From the NCBI GenBank assembly GCA_022496805.1, contig CM040093.1:8146213-8210212 (forward strand): a stretch of DNA of 64,000 nucleotides, in the 5' to 3' direction. Of the stretch, positions 47,701 to 58,394 are shown in pieces. The translations under genes and the position numbers were made by a program. Position 1 is the first letter of the stretch. Every line of letters starts with the position of its first letter. This DNA is from Pohlia nutans (Eukaryota; Streptophyta; Bryopsida; Bryales; Mniaceae). The notes beneath the pieces are model-generated. The model was not told the origin of the DNA. It saw only the letters and a list, made by a program, of their open reading frames with translations, and made no database searches.

Positions 47701-48564
47701 AAATGTTTTACTATGCACATCATTTGCCTCTGTGATGGAGAACGTAGGTATTAAGCTTCGAAGAGTTCGTGCAATGTTTGATGAGTAGTAAAAATTTATT
47801 AGGTGGGTAGCTAGGGATGACTTGTTGTTAAGCTTTTGTGGTCCAATACACGATCACAAATGCATCTATGATTTTGTTGTAGTAGTGGGAACATGTGTAG
47901 TATAGTATGATAGAATTGTATGAGCATATGGAGACAATGTGATAGCCTACTATGCTCTTGGTTTGATTGTGAATCCGCTACATTCTCAATTACCTAGGTT
48001 CGTATCAACTTGTTTATTCAACTCACATGCAACAAATTTAATGTTGAATTTATAAGTAATCAATGGAAGAAGGTTCAAATTCTATGATGTGCATTTACAT
48101 GGTATTGTAGGGCTGCTGCTACGATATGCCTCAAATGGTTATAGTCTGTAGACGAAAGAAATCGATATTGACGGCCAAAAGTTCAAGGTTCCATAGGTTG
48201 ATTGGCTGTATAGGAGTTGATGTCAAAGGTTCAAGGTGTTATGGATTGGTTGGTTACTCATTGTTAAAGTGATGCCTATCAAAGACACTAGTCTATGTGT
48301 TACGGGATTAAGATATTATCGATAATAGAAATAAATTAGTAAATTCCTTAGATAGCTCTTGTGGGAGTTTGGTCTTGGGACATGAGTTAGCAACCGTGAA
48401 CCACATATACATATTGTTTACGACACAATTTTTGTTAAAAAACATGGATTCCAAGTAGGAGATGTCCAGCGAGAAGACCGCCAAAATTGGAGTTCAACTC
48501 AAAATTTGACATCAAGAAAAGTACAGTAAGTTATGATTACAACAACTTGGATGTTTTGAAATGT
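44797..48564. other. Decayed sequence, possibly old coding repeat
   Basis: Less AT-rich than typical spacer, with broken ORFs on the plus strand around 46316-46543 and 47337-47702 (the latter has LWKALVEFIRRNIINAHS and LWGFLSYIGKNIPRVDRG). The frames are cut by many stops. I do not recognise the family; an eroded transposable element or pseudogene is the most economical reading. Confidence 0.35.
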
Positions 48565-48845
48565 TATGGAACAAGCCGAATACGTGGCTTGCAAGAGCCG
48601 AGTCGACAGGCTGCGTTTTCGATCGGGATAAATGAGACTGAGGCTTCTCTGCATTCAGAAACCACACTTGTCTGCCTTCCTTCCCGATTTGCAGTTTCTA
48701 GATTCACGCAGTGCCGGCTGACCTTTTAGTTTTAGTCGATCAGTTGTCATTGAGATGCATGGAGCCACCGCAGATCTGGGGAGGGCCGGGGGATCGATCG
48801 AGCTGTAGGACACTTGCAACTGATCGATCGAGGTCACCATGGCAG
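48565..48845 (+). repeat. Leader-like segment, copy 3 of 3
   Basis: GC-rich and best preserved of the three. It runs directly into an ATG in strong context (GTCACCATGGCAGAC at 48839) that opens a 31-codon frame stopping at 48932-48934. This suggests the leader and first exon of a real gene, now broken. Confidence 0.55.
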
Positions 48846-51224
48846 ACGGATGCAAATCCCACCAGTTGAGGTTGCAAGCGTGCGGTTCAAGCTCTCTGTC
48901 GGAGAATTCTCTTCACGGATCCAAATCCCACTGAGTCTGCAAGCGGTGGCGAGAATTCTGCGACCGTGGCGCTTGAAGGCGATCATGCATGGAGCAGCCC
49001 CGGATGGTGAAGAACCCGTCGTTGAATCTACCCGAGTTGCTGGCGGAAATTACTCGCACTGATCATGGACGACTCGGTGGAAGTAGTCGATCGGTGAAAC
49101 CGATTTGCGCCTGCAACTCGAGTAGATTCAAGGCTGAAGTAAGAGTGTGTCCGATCCCGCTTTGAGTGTGGCGTGGACGTTAGCATACCACGGGAGTTAG
49201 CGCCACCTCCCATCCAATGACCGGTCGGGCTTCCTGCAGCCAGGTACTTTTATTTGGACATGAAAAAATGAAGCCTGATTCAATTTTTGCTCTCTCCCTA
49301 CAACAAGATTTTAGTGTATGAAACATGTGATTTTTTTTAAGTGCTTCAAGAGTTATGTAACTTACAGAGTGTCCACGGTGATTCAGAAGCTTAAATTTCA
49401 TCTAATATGTGCATTTTATGGGGAGGTGTTACGGTGAAGGAGATCTTCAAGCGTTATCGTGCAATCAGTGATGGAAGTAACAATCTTGTTTGAACAAGAC
49501 AAGGTGAGTGGTATGATTAGGTGCTCTCCTTTGGTGAATTTTCTAAATTTTCACTGTTCAAACCAGAATGTATCTTGACTTGTTTTATGTGGTTGGGTGG
49601 TTAATTGAATGGGAGGTGGCATGTAGTTTGCATGGACAGCTGATTGTAACGGACTGTGTTATATACATGTAAGTATTTTGTCATTTTCCCTTTAAACGAG
49701 ATAAATGTTTATTTGGATAAAATTTATCTGTTATCTACCTCCATTGATTACTATACAGTTCTACGAATATATTATCTATCTATCACACTCTGTTCACTAT
49801 GATCTATTAAAATAGTGTCTTTTACCTGGATTCCATGCTGCAGCCTCAGGCCTCAATCTTTCCTTACGACGAATGATGGAGGATCATGTCAGAGAAGCCC
49901 CTCGTGCAGGAGCGACGTTAATGTTGAACCGGCCGGTGAGCGCTGTTTCTATAAACATTGCCCATAATTATTGTTTCAAAGTTGGTTGGTCTCAATTTCC
50001 ATACTCACAGATGTTGCTCTTTATTTGGTAAAATTGTAGTAAGACAGTGTAATGTTTGTACTTGAGGACTTCATCTTACCAAGCATGCATGTCGATCGTA
50101 ATTATTCTGAAAGAGTAGGAATACTAAGAGATCTTCTGGAAATTTTCATGCTCAAATACATTTGTTGAGTTTGTTCATGTTTGACCAAGCCTCTGGAAAT
50201 ACCACCTGTCGATAAGCTAGTATGACCATGTTGAGCTGCTTGCTGCAAAACAAATTTGTGCATCATGAAGTACTAGATGTGATGCACATCTCGAGGCACT
50301 TGTTGCCGTGCTGGTGCTGGAAGATTGCCGTGAGAGGAGCGCCACCTCCCATTCAATCACCGGTACTTCTATTTGGACATGATTTCTTTACATTAAAGAG
50401 TCAATCAGGTTAAACTCCATCATTTTTCTACTAACTGGCTTCAGAAAATGAGTCATCAAGATCACTAATGTAATGTAGATTTCTCTCTACAGGTACAGAA
50501 TGGCGAGTGCGCATCCGGGCTATTGAGAACGACTGGTCTTGGGAAGGTACGTAATTTGTGACTCTGCTGAAGACACAAGAGGGTACTAGAGCAATTTGGA
50601 ACAACATTGAAATGTGGTTCTAGCATGTTTTATATATGGAGATGTTGTTCTTACAATGTCGTTCGATCTAAATAGTTGAGAAATTATGTTATTTTCTAAA
50701 TTATTTGATGATTTAATGTATAAAATTTGGAACAGCATTGAAATGTCGTTCTCACATGTTTGATATATGGAAATGACAATCTTACATTAGATTAACTCAT
50801 CTTTATAAATTAAACCATCAAACCTCTGTAGAACCAGGTAATACATTAAACCTTTGGAGGACTTTTGCTCTACAGAGCTGTCAACTATATAACTAATGTT
50901 AATTACAATCTTACATTATGTTGACACTTGACAAAACTCTATATAACATATTACCTCGTCCTCCAGATGCTCCATTGATGCTAGTAGCATTGAACTTTGG
51001 GAGCAATGAGGTTCAGTTGGTATGGCGTCCTCCTATCCATGACGGCAGGTTTCTAATCACTAGCTTGAATCACTTGGAGGTATCTTTGAATGTTTTGTTG
51101 AAATTTGCAATGTTCAAATTCTTTTTCATGTTCTCTTTTTCATTGTGCATTGTTCAAACATGAATGTCTAGACTAAAGTGGCAATAAAATAACTTCATGT
51201 ATTGGTTGTAGATGGAAATGCGAG

Positions 51225-51560
51225 CAAGCGCAAGGAGACAAACTCGAGAAACTCTGGGATTTACAATTTTCAACACACATTTAAGTAACGACGAGTTGAG
51301 AAGCCAAAATCGAACTGGGAAACTTAGTGATGGGGAGTGCTCCCCATCCCAATAAGAATATGTCCCCAAATTTGGTGCAACGTTATTATTGACCCAATAA
51401 TAACGTTGCACAAAAATCTGGCAGATATTACCGTTGGGATGGGGAGCACTCCCCATCACTTTCAGAGTTTGTTTTTGCCTTCTCAACTCACCGTTTGTTA
51501 AATGTATGTTCTTCGACACCGTGTTTTCTAATACCGACAGCAGCTTCAATTCGTTGCTAA
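51225..51560. repeat. Long hairpin (inverted duplication) in an exon-like region
   Basis: Centred on ACC at 51392-51394. Inner arms GTGCAACGTTATTATTG and inverse are perfect; then about 22 diverged bases; then GTGATGGGGAGTGCTCCCCA plus TCCCAA (51327-51352) is paired perfectly with 51434-51459. Outside that, GAGTTGAGAAG(C/G)CAAAA and ACATTTAA pair imperfectly out to about 51225/51560. The outer left arm overlaps an open exon-like frame (MEMRASARRQT...NDELRSQNRTGK). The outermost limits are approximate. Confidence 0.8.
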
Positions 51561-51968
51561 AGAGTTGGAGCCTGGACCTTCAACATATATTGCTTCCGAG
51601 TACAAGCACGCAACAAGCTGGGAGCTGGCCCTTATAGTAGTATGATTCAAATCCTTTCATCAACATACACATATATATACATCATGTATTGAGTTTTTTC
51701 TTGTTTTGAAAACCAAATGAAGAAATCCAGCCATTGCAGTAAACTGAAGTTCACAAACAAGTGGGTTCAGTAGAACAGACAATATATAATTATTTGAGTT
51801 CTGTTCAATTGAGATTGATCATAATGTATGTATACTGAACTTAAAGGGGTATGTAGTGACAGGATCAATGCTGCGGAGGCGCAGAGCTGGACAAGAAGCT
51901 TCTGATTACAGGAAGAAGCTAGCTCGCATTCCTGAAGGGAGTATCTGCACAGACATTAGTAGAAATCT

Positions 51969-52060
51969 GGTCCGTGGTGATGGGACGCCTTTGACACATG
52001 TAAATGGTCGTATTGATTAAAGGACCATTTAAGTCACAGGCGTCCAATCACTAAGGACCA
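51969..52060. mobile_element. Small foldback MITE, 92 bp
   Basis: GGTCCGTGGTGATGGGACGC at the left pairs with GCGTCCAATCACTAAGGACC at the right; inner arms also pair (TAAATGGTC/GGACCATTTAA). It lies between the Lys/Arg-rich exon-like piece and the LPA3 fragment. Confidence 0.7.
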
Positions 52061-52073
52061 AATTTTTATTCAT

Positions 52074-52315
52074 GAAAGCTTACAAGACACTGACATGGTG
52101 GGAGGATGACTCAGCGTCAAGCTCGAAGAATTGCCTCCATATCATCAGCGAGGAGGTCTTGACATCATTCTTCTTTACATTTCTGCGGGTGGGCTTGTGT
52201 ATTTATGCATCTTGTACCGATCTTGTCACTTGAACTTGATGTGCAGATTTAATTTCAGGTACAGCTAATTGAGTTAGTGCATGAAGAATCATTCTCGAGC
52301 GAATCCATATATTGG
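52074..52315 (+). pseudogene. 3' fragment of a DUF1995/LPA3 paralogue
   Basis: It encodes AYKTLTWWEDDSAS, matching [15 protein letters not shown] at the C-terminus of the gene at 8145-9344. The similarity continues past the stop: GAGGTCTT(A/G)(G/A)CATC, ATCTTGTA(C/T), ATTTCAGGTAC and GAAGAATCATT...GAATCC occur in the same order in both 3' flanks. Only the last ~15-20 codons and the 3' UTR are present; the main domain is missing. Confidence 0.8.
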
Positions 52316-53849
52316 GCATTCAAGTTGGGGCCAAAAATGAACTGTGACTGAGGCTCTTGAGGAAGTCTGTGATAACCCTGTGACACTGGTTTATCACTAG
52401 GATCCACAATGCAGCCTCTTCTTGCCATTGTGTCAAGATACCATTGGATTAGAGGAGAGGGATTAGAAGTGATGATGCTACAGAGCATTAACTTCTTAAC
52501 AGGTAGCATTAGCTCTTCACGAAGAAGCAAGTCTGACTCACTGTTTGGACTCTACATACATGTCCAACTTCACTTTTTCTTTGCTTTTTTATTCAATTAC
52601 CATCTTGATCTACAGATCCAATCGCTAGAAGTGGCTTGCATTGAGATTATGTCCGATACTTCAAAAGTAGGCAAGACTGGGGACAAGACTATGGAAGACA
52701 ATTGCATGCCAATACCTCCCTTGCCATTGCCGTGGCTTGGTATGTCCTGACCTACGGTTGTACCCTTGGTGAAAACCTCACTACACTTTAAGTGTACACT
52801 TGCGTTAACACAGTAATTAAATGGAGCTGCTAGCACATAATTGAAATATTCGAGCTATATTCTAGAATATTCCAAAATTCTATAAGTATATTTTCAAACT
52901 AAGTATTCCTTACTCAAATGTAAAGCATCCTATATTATATCTAAAATTTTCTAAATTTTATTGGTCTTGAATAAAACACACCCTATATTTTAACGCACCA
53001 TCTTTACTAATTTTCCTAAGTGTTCCCCCCAAGGTTATACCCCAGACTCTTGCATGCCTTTGAATTACCTAGTCTATGAATTTTCACAGTGCTCAACCAG
53101 CCTTCCATTCGAGAAAGTCAAACATGATTGTCGCAGCTTCTTCCTCATTATTAGTCTTGTCGTCAATTTGGTATGGTAGGGTAGATATGCTAATCACCGT
53201 CCAGTTTTGAGTTCGTTTTGTGCAATTCAATATTAATGAAAACATGGTTTAGTATTCAATGTTTTAAAACCATCTACCTGCTTACTGGATTTTTTGAGTT
53301 AGTTGAATATTTCTCTTTTTCTCTTTTGATGCATAAAAATTCCATCTTCTTAAATCTGTAGATAGAAAAGTCACAAGCGGACGTGAAGGGCTGTGAGCTC
53401 AAACTTGCTGTCTGAGAATAACTATCGGTAATCATACTCACTCCCTGAATTTTACAAGTTTTTCGATTGTGTATGCTCAGAACAGCATTGAAGAGCACAG
53501 CTTTGTAGTCACACCATTAACAAATGCCTGTAAAATTATGCCTAAGAGTTCAATTCGTGATGACAACATAATCTCAATGAAGACTAGTTTCGCCGTTGTG
53601 GCAAGCTCTGATTGGCAAAGGGGAGACTTTTTAAGACTGATAATGCAAGACGTCTAATAGTTTGCAATAACTATGTGCACAAGAGCATTAAGTATGCACA
53701 CAATAGCAGAGAAGGATCTTATTCGTTCAATACTTCTTTGTACTTCAAGAATTTTGATTCTTGATCATATGCTTCAGGTTAACAATTCATTTAAGTCAAT
53801 GGAGCTCTAGTGATATAGGTGCAACTTCTTGTTTGTTGTGTCAGAAATT
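52316..53849. other. Pseudogene interior, intron-like
   Basis: Apart from the exon-like piece at 52617-52740, no further coding signal is clear. It contains small ORFs only. Confidence 0.35.
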
Positions 53850-53903
53850 TGCGATCTCAAAGCAATCAAACGGCTCAAACTAGCTTGCATTGAGATAATG
53901 TCC

Positions 53904-54030
53904 GGTAACTGTGAAGCAAGGCAAGTCATCAAAGATGATGTGCACATCAGTACCTTCCTCGCCGCCCTGCGGCTCGGTAGGTACTAACTTGCACATTATC
54001 TTTGATAACTTGCCCTGCTTCACAATTACC
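53904..54030. repeat. Exon-derived hairpin with 41-bp arms
   Basis: GGTAACTGTGAAGCAAGGCA at 53904 continues to 53944 and pairs with 53990-54030; 37 of 41 positions match and all four differences are transitions. The 45-base loop has an inner GTACCT/AGGTAC stem. The left arm lies within the last exon-like piece of the broken locus. Confidence 0.85.
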
Positions 54031-54347
54031 TAGTCCCTTCTTGGTGTTCAGCATCAATCCATTACAAGTATAAATTCCCGCATCCTGAAATTTCTTGAAG
54101 TCTCCTGCATTATCTCCATGGCTGTTTCAAAAGGTGTCAAGCACAGTCAAACGATCTGTTTCAGACGAACTATGTCTACAGAATAATTTAAAGTAGAATG
54201 TTGCACATGTGCCTAGCCAAAGACATGGAGATAAGTTCAGTTCCTAATTTGGCCATGCTGATGGCCGGGAACTGATTTCTATCATGTCATCTCACTGCAA
54301 ATTCGCATATGTACTCAATAATTCAGATCTATTGACAGAGTAGGCCC

Positions 54348-54421
54348 TTAGGATACACGTTTGTCGATAGTCTCGAAGAATTCCTCATCTTCTTCCTCTT
54401 TAATTCTCCATGTTCTGCCGC
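54348..54421 (-). CDS. Candidate terminal exon of an unidentified minus-strand gene
   Basis: On the minus strand, TTGTGCAG at 54422 is a good acceptor and is followed by 71 coding bases in one frame to TAA at 54348-54350. The encoded end is GRTWRIKEEEDEE then FFETIDKRVS. Its composition and clean frame look like a real C-terminal exon. Upstream exons on the minus strand between 54430 and 55050 could not be joined with confidence; the GC-rich sequence near 54900-55030 may be the 5' part. I do not recognise the protein. Confidence 0.4.
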
Positions 54422-54429
54422 CTGCACAA

Positions 54430-55730
54430 GAGGAGATTAAATTTCTGTAGGTTTGGAAGCACCTGAATGATTAGGACCTTGGACGCAGTTTTACGAGCAT
54501 TAGCATCGGCAAAGACAGGAAGGACATCCAGGTAGATTCTTTCAGATACGCAGAATGTGTTTTAACGCGGTAATTCTATGTAATTTTTGGAACGAAATTA
54601 AGAATCGGCTGCCGAACACGAATTGCATACGTGCTGAAAAGCTTGAAGGCACAAGGAACAATACACTTTACAAAGTCCCGTTCTCAATTCCCTTGAATCG
54701 GAAATGCTGATGGATTCAAAAACATTGTAACATGCAGCGTCAGGAATCCTCCGCTTCCTTCGCCGTTAGTAGAAAGTCTCAGACAAATCACATTCTCAAC
54801 CACGCATAGGAAAATAAAAGAAAGATTGAAGACTAAAATGCACCCCGATCAATTTTACTGCACAGAAGAAACTACAAACATTCTAAATTAGAATTCGACC
54901 GACAGAAGCTTCCACACCATGAAGAAACATGAGGGCGCAAGTACCGTGAGTTGCTGACAAATTGAATAACGCAAACCACTGCCCCAAATCATTCAAACCC
55001 TAGCGTCACATGAACGATGTAGGAGCACGAAGGATGAATGGTACACCGGTCATTAGGGTATTAGGGTATGGACGGTGATTAGCATATGTACTATAATCGG
55101 TTAAAATTTAAAAATGAACATTAGTTGAGCTACATTTTTACCATTGGCCAAGCGGGGGAGCTAAGATTCAGCCTGCCAAGTGCTGATCGGGATTTGGACG
55201 ATTAGGTCTAGACCTAGTCCGTGTGACTATATCTTTGCCGCTCCAAGTTTTGTTTCAGTCTAGGTACGTTCAAATGCGCTTTCTTGTACAATGTTGTAAA
55301 TTTATTCTGTTTATTTTAACCTGTAAGCATTCATTGTGTATTTTCTGTAGTGTAGGAAAATTAGACCCCCTGGTGCAAATCATCTATTTGTGTGAAAATG
55401 ACTTCAATTTGACACGATTTACACTATTTTTCTTGTAGTATAGAACAAGAGCTTTAAAATGATGTATCACAATGGGAAAAACCGACATAAAATGAGAAAA
55501 TACCGCCATGATGTAGATGGCCATATTGAGTGTTTTAGACACTTAGTGGTTAATCTAGCACCTATGCGAAGTAACTTTCATATTCAAGAGTGATTTGGAA
55601 TTATATGTGTATTTTACTTGGTGAGTAGTTCTCGATGTTTGATTTGTTTGGTACATATTGAATGTTAAGATCCATCTCTGGTGAACATTATACTTACTCT
55701 GAAAGGGTGTTATGGCTTGTAGGTTCACTA
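54430..55730. other. Mixed sequence, possible minus-strand exons
   Basis: The 54430-55050 part is less AT-rich and might hold upstream exons or the 5' UTR of the minus-strand gene. 55060-55730 shows no gene. Confidence 0.3.
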
Positions 55731-55734
55731 GATC

Positions 55735-56093
55735 TTGGGAAGCTCAGAAGGTCAGAAAGAGAAGAAGGTGAAGGACAAGGAGGTCAAGAAAGTTAAGGAG
55801 GGCAAAGACAAGAAAGAGAAGAAAGACAAAGAGGTAAAGACAAGAAGGACAAGGAGGACAAAGACAAAGACGGTGAAGAGAAGAAGGAGAAGAAAGACAA
55901 GAAAGACAAGGAAGGTAAAGATAAGGATGGTGACAAAAAGAAGGAGAACAAATCTGACAAGGATGGCAAAGAGAAGAAGGAGAAGAAAGACAAGGAAGGT
56001 GATGAGAAGGACATCAAAGAGAAGAAAGAGAATAGGGATAAGGAGAAGAAGGATAAGGAGGGAAAGAAAGAAAAATCCAAGGACGATGAATAG
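55735..56093 (+). pseudogene. Lys/Glu/Asp-rich ORF with a frameshift
   Basis: The 5' part encodes GSSEGQKEKKVKDKEVKKVK and more KEKKDKE-type sequence. Near 55834 the charged KD/KE pattern moves to another frame (KDKKDKEDKDKDGEEKKEKK) and continues to TAG at 56091-56093. A single missing G in GAGGTAAAG would restore one frame, so a 1-base deletion is the simple explanation. No ATG precedes it in frame; a TAG-ended acceptor-like site lies just upstream. The original could be a low-complexity disordered C-terminal exon. Both frames stay open because the DNA is almost pure purine. Confidence 0.45.
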
Positions 56094-56813
56094 ATAGATC
56101 GGTATTGTACCACACTATGTTGTCGCAACGAATCTTTTGTTTTTTTTGTCATCAAAGATGACTTGGAATGCATCTTCCGTTGTGTTCAATTTACTTTGTG
56201 TGACAAACAGGTGAAGTGCAACACGATTTGAAATGAAATGTGTCATAGTTCCAAAGTCCTTTGATAATTCCCTAATGTTTGAATATATTTTCTTTTGATC
56301 TAATGCAATGGATACTAGTTGTATTTTGGGCATTGCTGCCAAAAATGAACTAAAAGAGGCTTTTGAGGAAGTGATGAAAATCTTAAACCTTGCTTTGACT
56401 AAAAGACAGTGCATCACCACTAGTCTTAGATAAGGTTAATTTGGAAATTAAAGGAGCATAATTATTGTCGTAAATTTGGTCATTATGTGTTTTGTGGATC
56501 ACTCAGGGTACATCACATGACAATTGAAAAGAGTGTCAAAACATAACAATAGAATAAATTGTCAAACATGACAATAGGAAGAAGTGTCACACATGACAAC
56601 TGTACCAGCCACCACCAGCTACCACTTTTGCACATTACTACCCTATTGCAAAGTGGCTTTTTTTTCACAACTTCTAGACATCAACATTGATATTAAGTTT
56701 TTAGAACTAAGTCATTGGATTGCATGATATGGCAAGTATCAAGGTTGTCATACTCGACCACTTGACAATGTGTCTAAAATGTGTAGTACACGCTTAGTAT
56801 CAACTGAACCCCA
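56094..56813. other. Intergenic DNA
   Basis: GTGTCA(A/C)A(A/C)ATGACAA-type direct repeats occur near 56530-56600. No gene seen. Confidence 0.35.
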
Positions 56814-56816
56814 TTA

Positions 56817-56905
56817 GGGCAGGCTTCCATGCTCGCCCGGTGATCGGTCAAAGCGCTAGACGACAAGAATATCGCCGATCGGTCTGCATGGAAGCGGCGC
56901 TAGGG
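56817..56905. mobile_element. Small GC-rich foldback with TTA flanks
   Basis: GGCTTCCATGC near the left and GCATGGAAGC near the right are inverted, with GATCGGTC units just inside. TTA occurs on both sides (56814-56816 and 56906-56908), the target duplication expected of PIF/Harbinger MITEs. It is a GC-rich island in AT-rich DNA. Confidence 0.5.
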
Positions 56906-57075
56906 TTAGGGCGACTCCGGTACCCTTCCGCCGGCTGATCGGTCATTTAAACTCCGATGCGCTCTGGTTTTCCATTTCCGCCCACCATCGGTAAACCTGT
57001 TGACCTTCCACAGCCTGTGAGCTGTGACCTCCACGGAGCACATGTAAGCTGTGACCGGAGCATATGCAGAAAGCT

Positions 57076-57128
57076 CGACCTTTGTTCACCTTCGACCTCT
57101 GTTCACCTTTGACCTCTGTTCACCTACA
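57076..57128. repeat. Three-copy tandem of about 17 bp
   Basis: CGACCT(T/C)TGTTCACCTT is repeated three times. The sequence from 56940 to 57130 is unusually GC-rich and could be part of an unidentified leader; no coding frame is supported. Confidence 0.8.
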
Positions 57129-58394
57129 TCGAAGCTCTTTGTCACCTCAAACAAGCGATCTTCCTGTTCCAGAGAGCTTAGAGAAGGTATAATAATCTCT
57201 ACCTCTTTTCTTTTTTTCTATTTTCCTACTGTCCACCATTTTGTGAAAAGCATAGGACCAAGGATTCAAGGTTTTAAAATGACAAATTGTGAAAAATCAA
57301 CAATTTCTATGTACTAAATTTGATATCGCCGGAATCAGTGCATGTGTTGATCAAATTTGAACAAAAGGAAGTCCACATAGGTCCTATGAAAGACCATGAG
57401 GTTCGATTTGGGCTTTTTGGTCCTTTAGAGGAGAATTCAACTTTTCTTGATCAATGAAGGAACATTTCATGTGTTTTTCAAATAAAATTACACAAAAGAA
57501 GGTCCCCATCTTTTATTAATACAAATGAATCATAATAGCGATCTTTGTTGACTCAAATGTTTGTGGGTTAGTTGGAAATTTTAATCAACAAAATTGTAGA
57601 ATAGGTTTTAGGTTATAGTAGATTGGTTAGCTATGTTGTATCATCACAATTCTATGATTGTAAATTAGTTAGATTTGTTTCATTGTCACAAGTCTTTCCA
57701 TTGTTATATCAAACATAATATTGTTTGAAAAAAATCGGGAAATCAGAATTGTGTTGTTCAATTAGTATCACAACAAAATTTGTAAGTTTATGCATATAAG
57801 TAGTTGTGTTACATTATGAGTATCAATGTTTGTGTAAAATATTAGAAATGGAGAGTGTTATTTTTTCCAAGTCAGTTAATTCCATAACCTAAATAGTTTG
57901 CAACAATCATGTAATTGCTTGGCTTTAGGATTTGCAAGCAATTTTGTAACCAATCTCTTTGTGTAACTAGATGCATCACATGTTGTAATATTCCAGTTTC
58001 ATTAATGTAGACTTTGTAATCAAGTCTACCGTTGAAATTTTATTTTATATTTTTGAAAATTGAATTCCAAATAATAAAATTGCTTGTATTTTTTTTGATT
58101 TGTTTTTTATTCATCAATGGTTATTTGCTTATTTGATTTCATTATTTGAAATGGCTCTTTGGGTCCTTTTTATGTTTATTCTTAACAAAATGACTCTTCA
58201 ATTTTAATTACTCTTAATTCACTATTTGAAACGACTCTTTGGACCTTTTCTTTTAATTCTTAACAAAATGACTCTTCAATTTTATTTACTATTAATTCAC
58301 TATTGGTAATGGTGTTTTTTTATGTCATATTTCTTGGATTTAATTAAGTATGCTAATCTAGTATTAACTAATATAATAATATGTCTAGTTTCAA
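57129..58394. other. 5' flank of the Harbinger genes
   Basis: 57362-57433 is a decayed TTAA-family end (TTTTTGGTCCTTTAGAGGAG), related to 30270-30341. 58130-58315 holds 2-3 tandem copies of a 78-bp unit containing TTCTTAACAAAATGACTCTT. The left end of the Harbinger element must lie in this stretch or before it, but I could not define it. Confidence 0.45.

Larger units (their letters stand above)
48839..53985 (+). pseudogene. Broken multi-exon locus with fibronectin-III-like exons
   Basis: Exon-like pieces with splice signals: 49844-49935 (SGLNLSLRRMMEDHV...), 50493-50546, 50967-51079, 51541-51642, 51863-52018, 52617-52740 and 53850-53980. The piece 50967-51079 encodes APLMLVALNFGSNEVQLVWR and PPIHDGRFLI, and 51541-51642 encodes ELEPGPSTYI then, one frame over, RVQARNKLGAGPYSS. 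Together these look like the front and back strands of one fibronectin-III domain. The frame slips near 51592. The last two pieces share (L)ACIEIMS and appear to be duplicated exons. The first ATG frame (48839) stops after 31 codons and the 50967 exon is out of phase with its predecessor, so no continuous product can be made. Parent gene and function unknown. Confidence 0.5.

Noticed and set aside
47337..47702. 121-codon ORF as a gene
   Set aside because: No start context, flanking frames are full of stops and the protein is not recognised; treated as decayed sequence.
56817..56905. Left end of the autonomous Harbinger element
   Set aside because: The GC-rich foldback has TTA on both sides within 90 bases, and no matching inverted end was found after 61255; a separate small element fits better.
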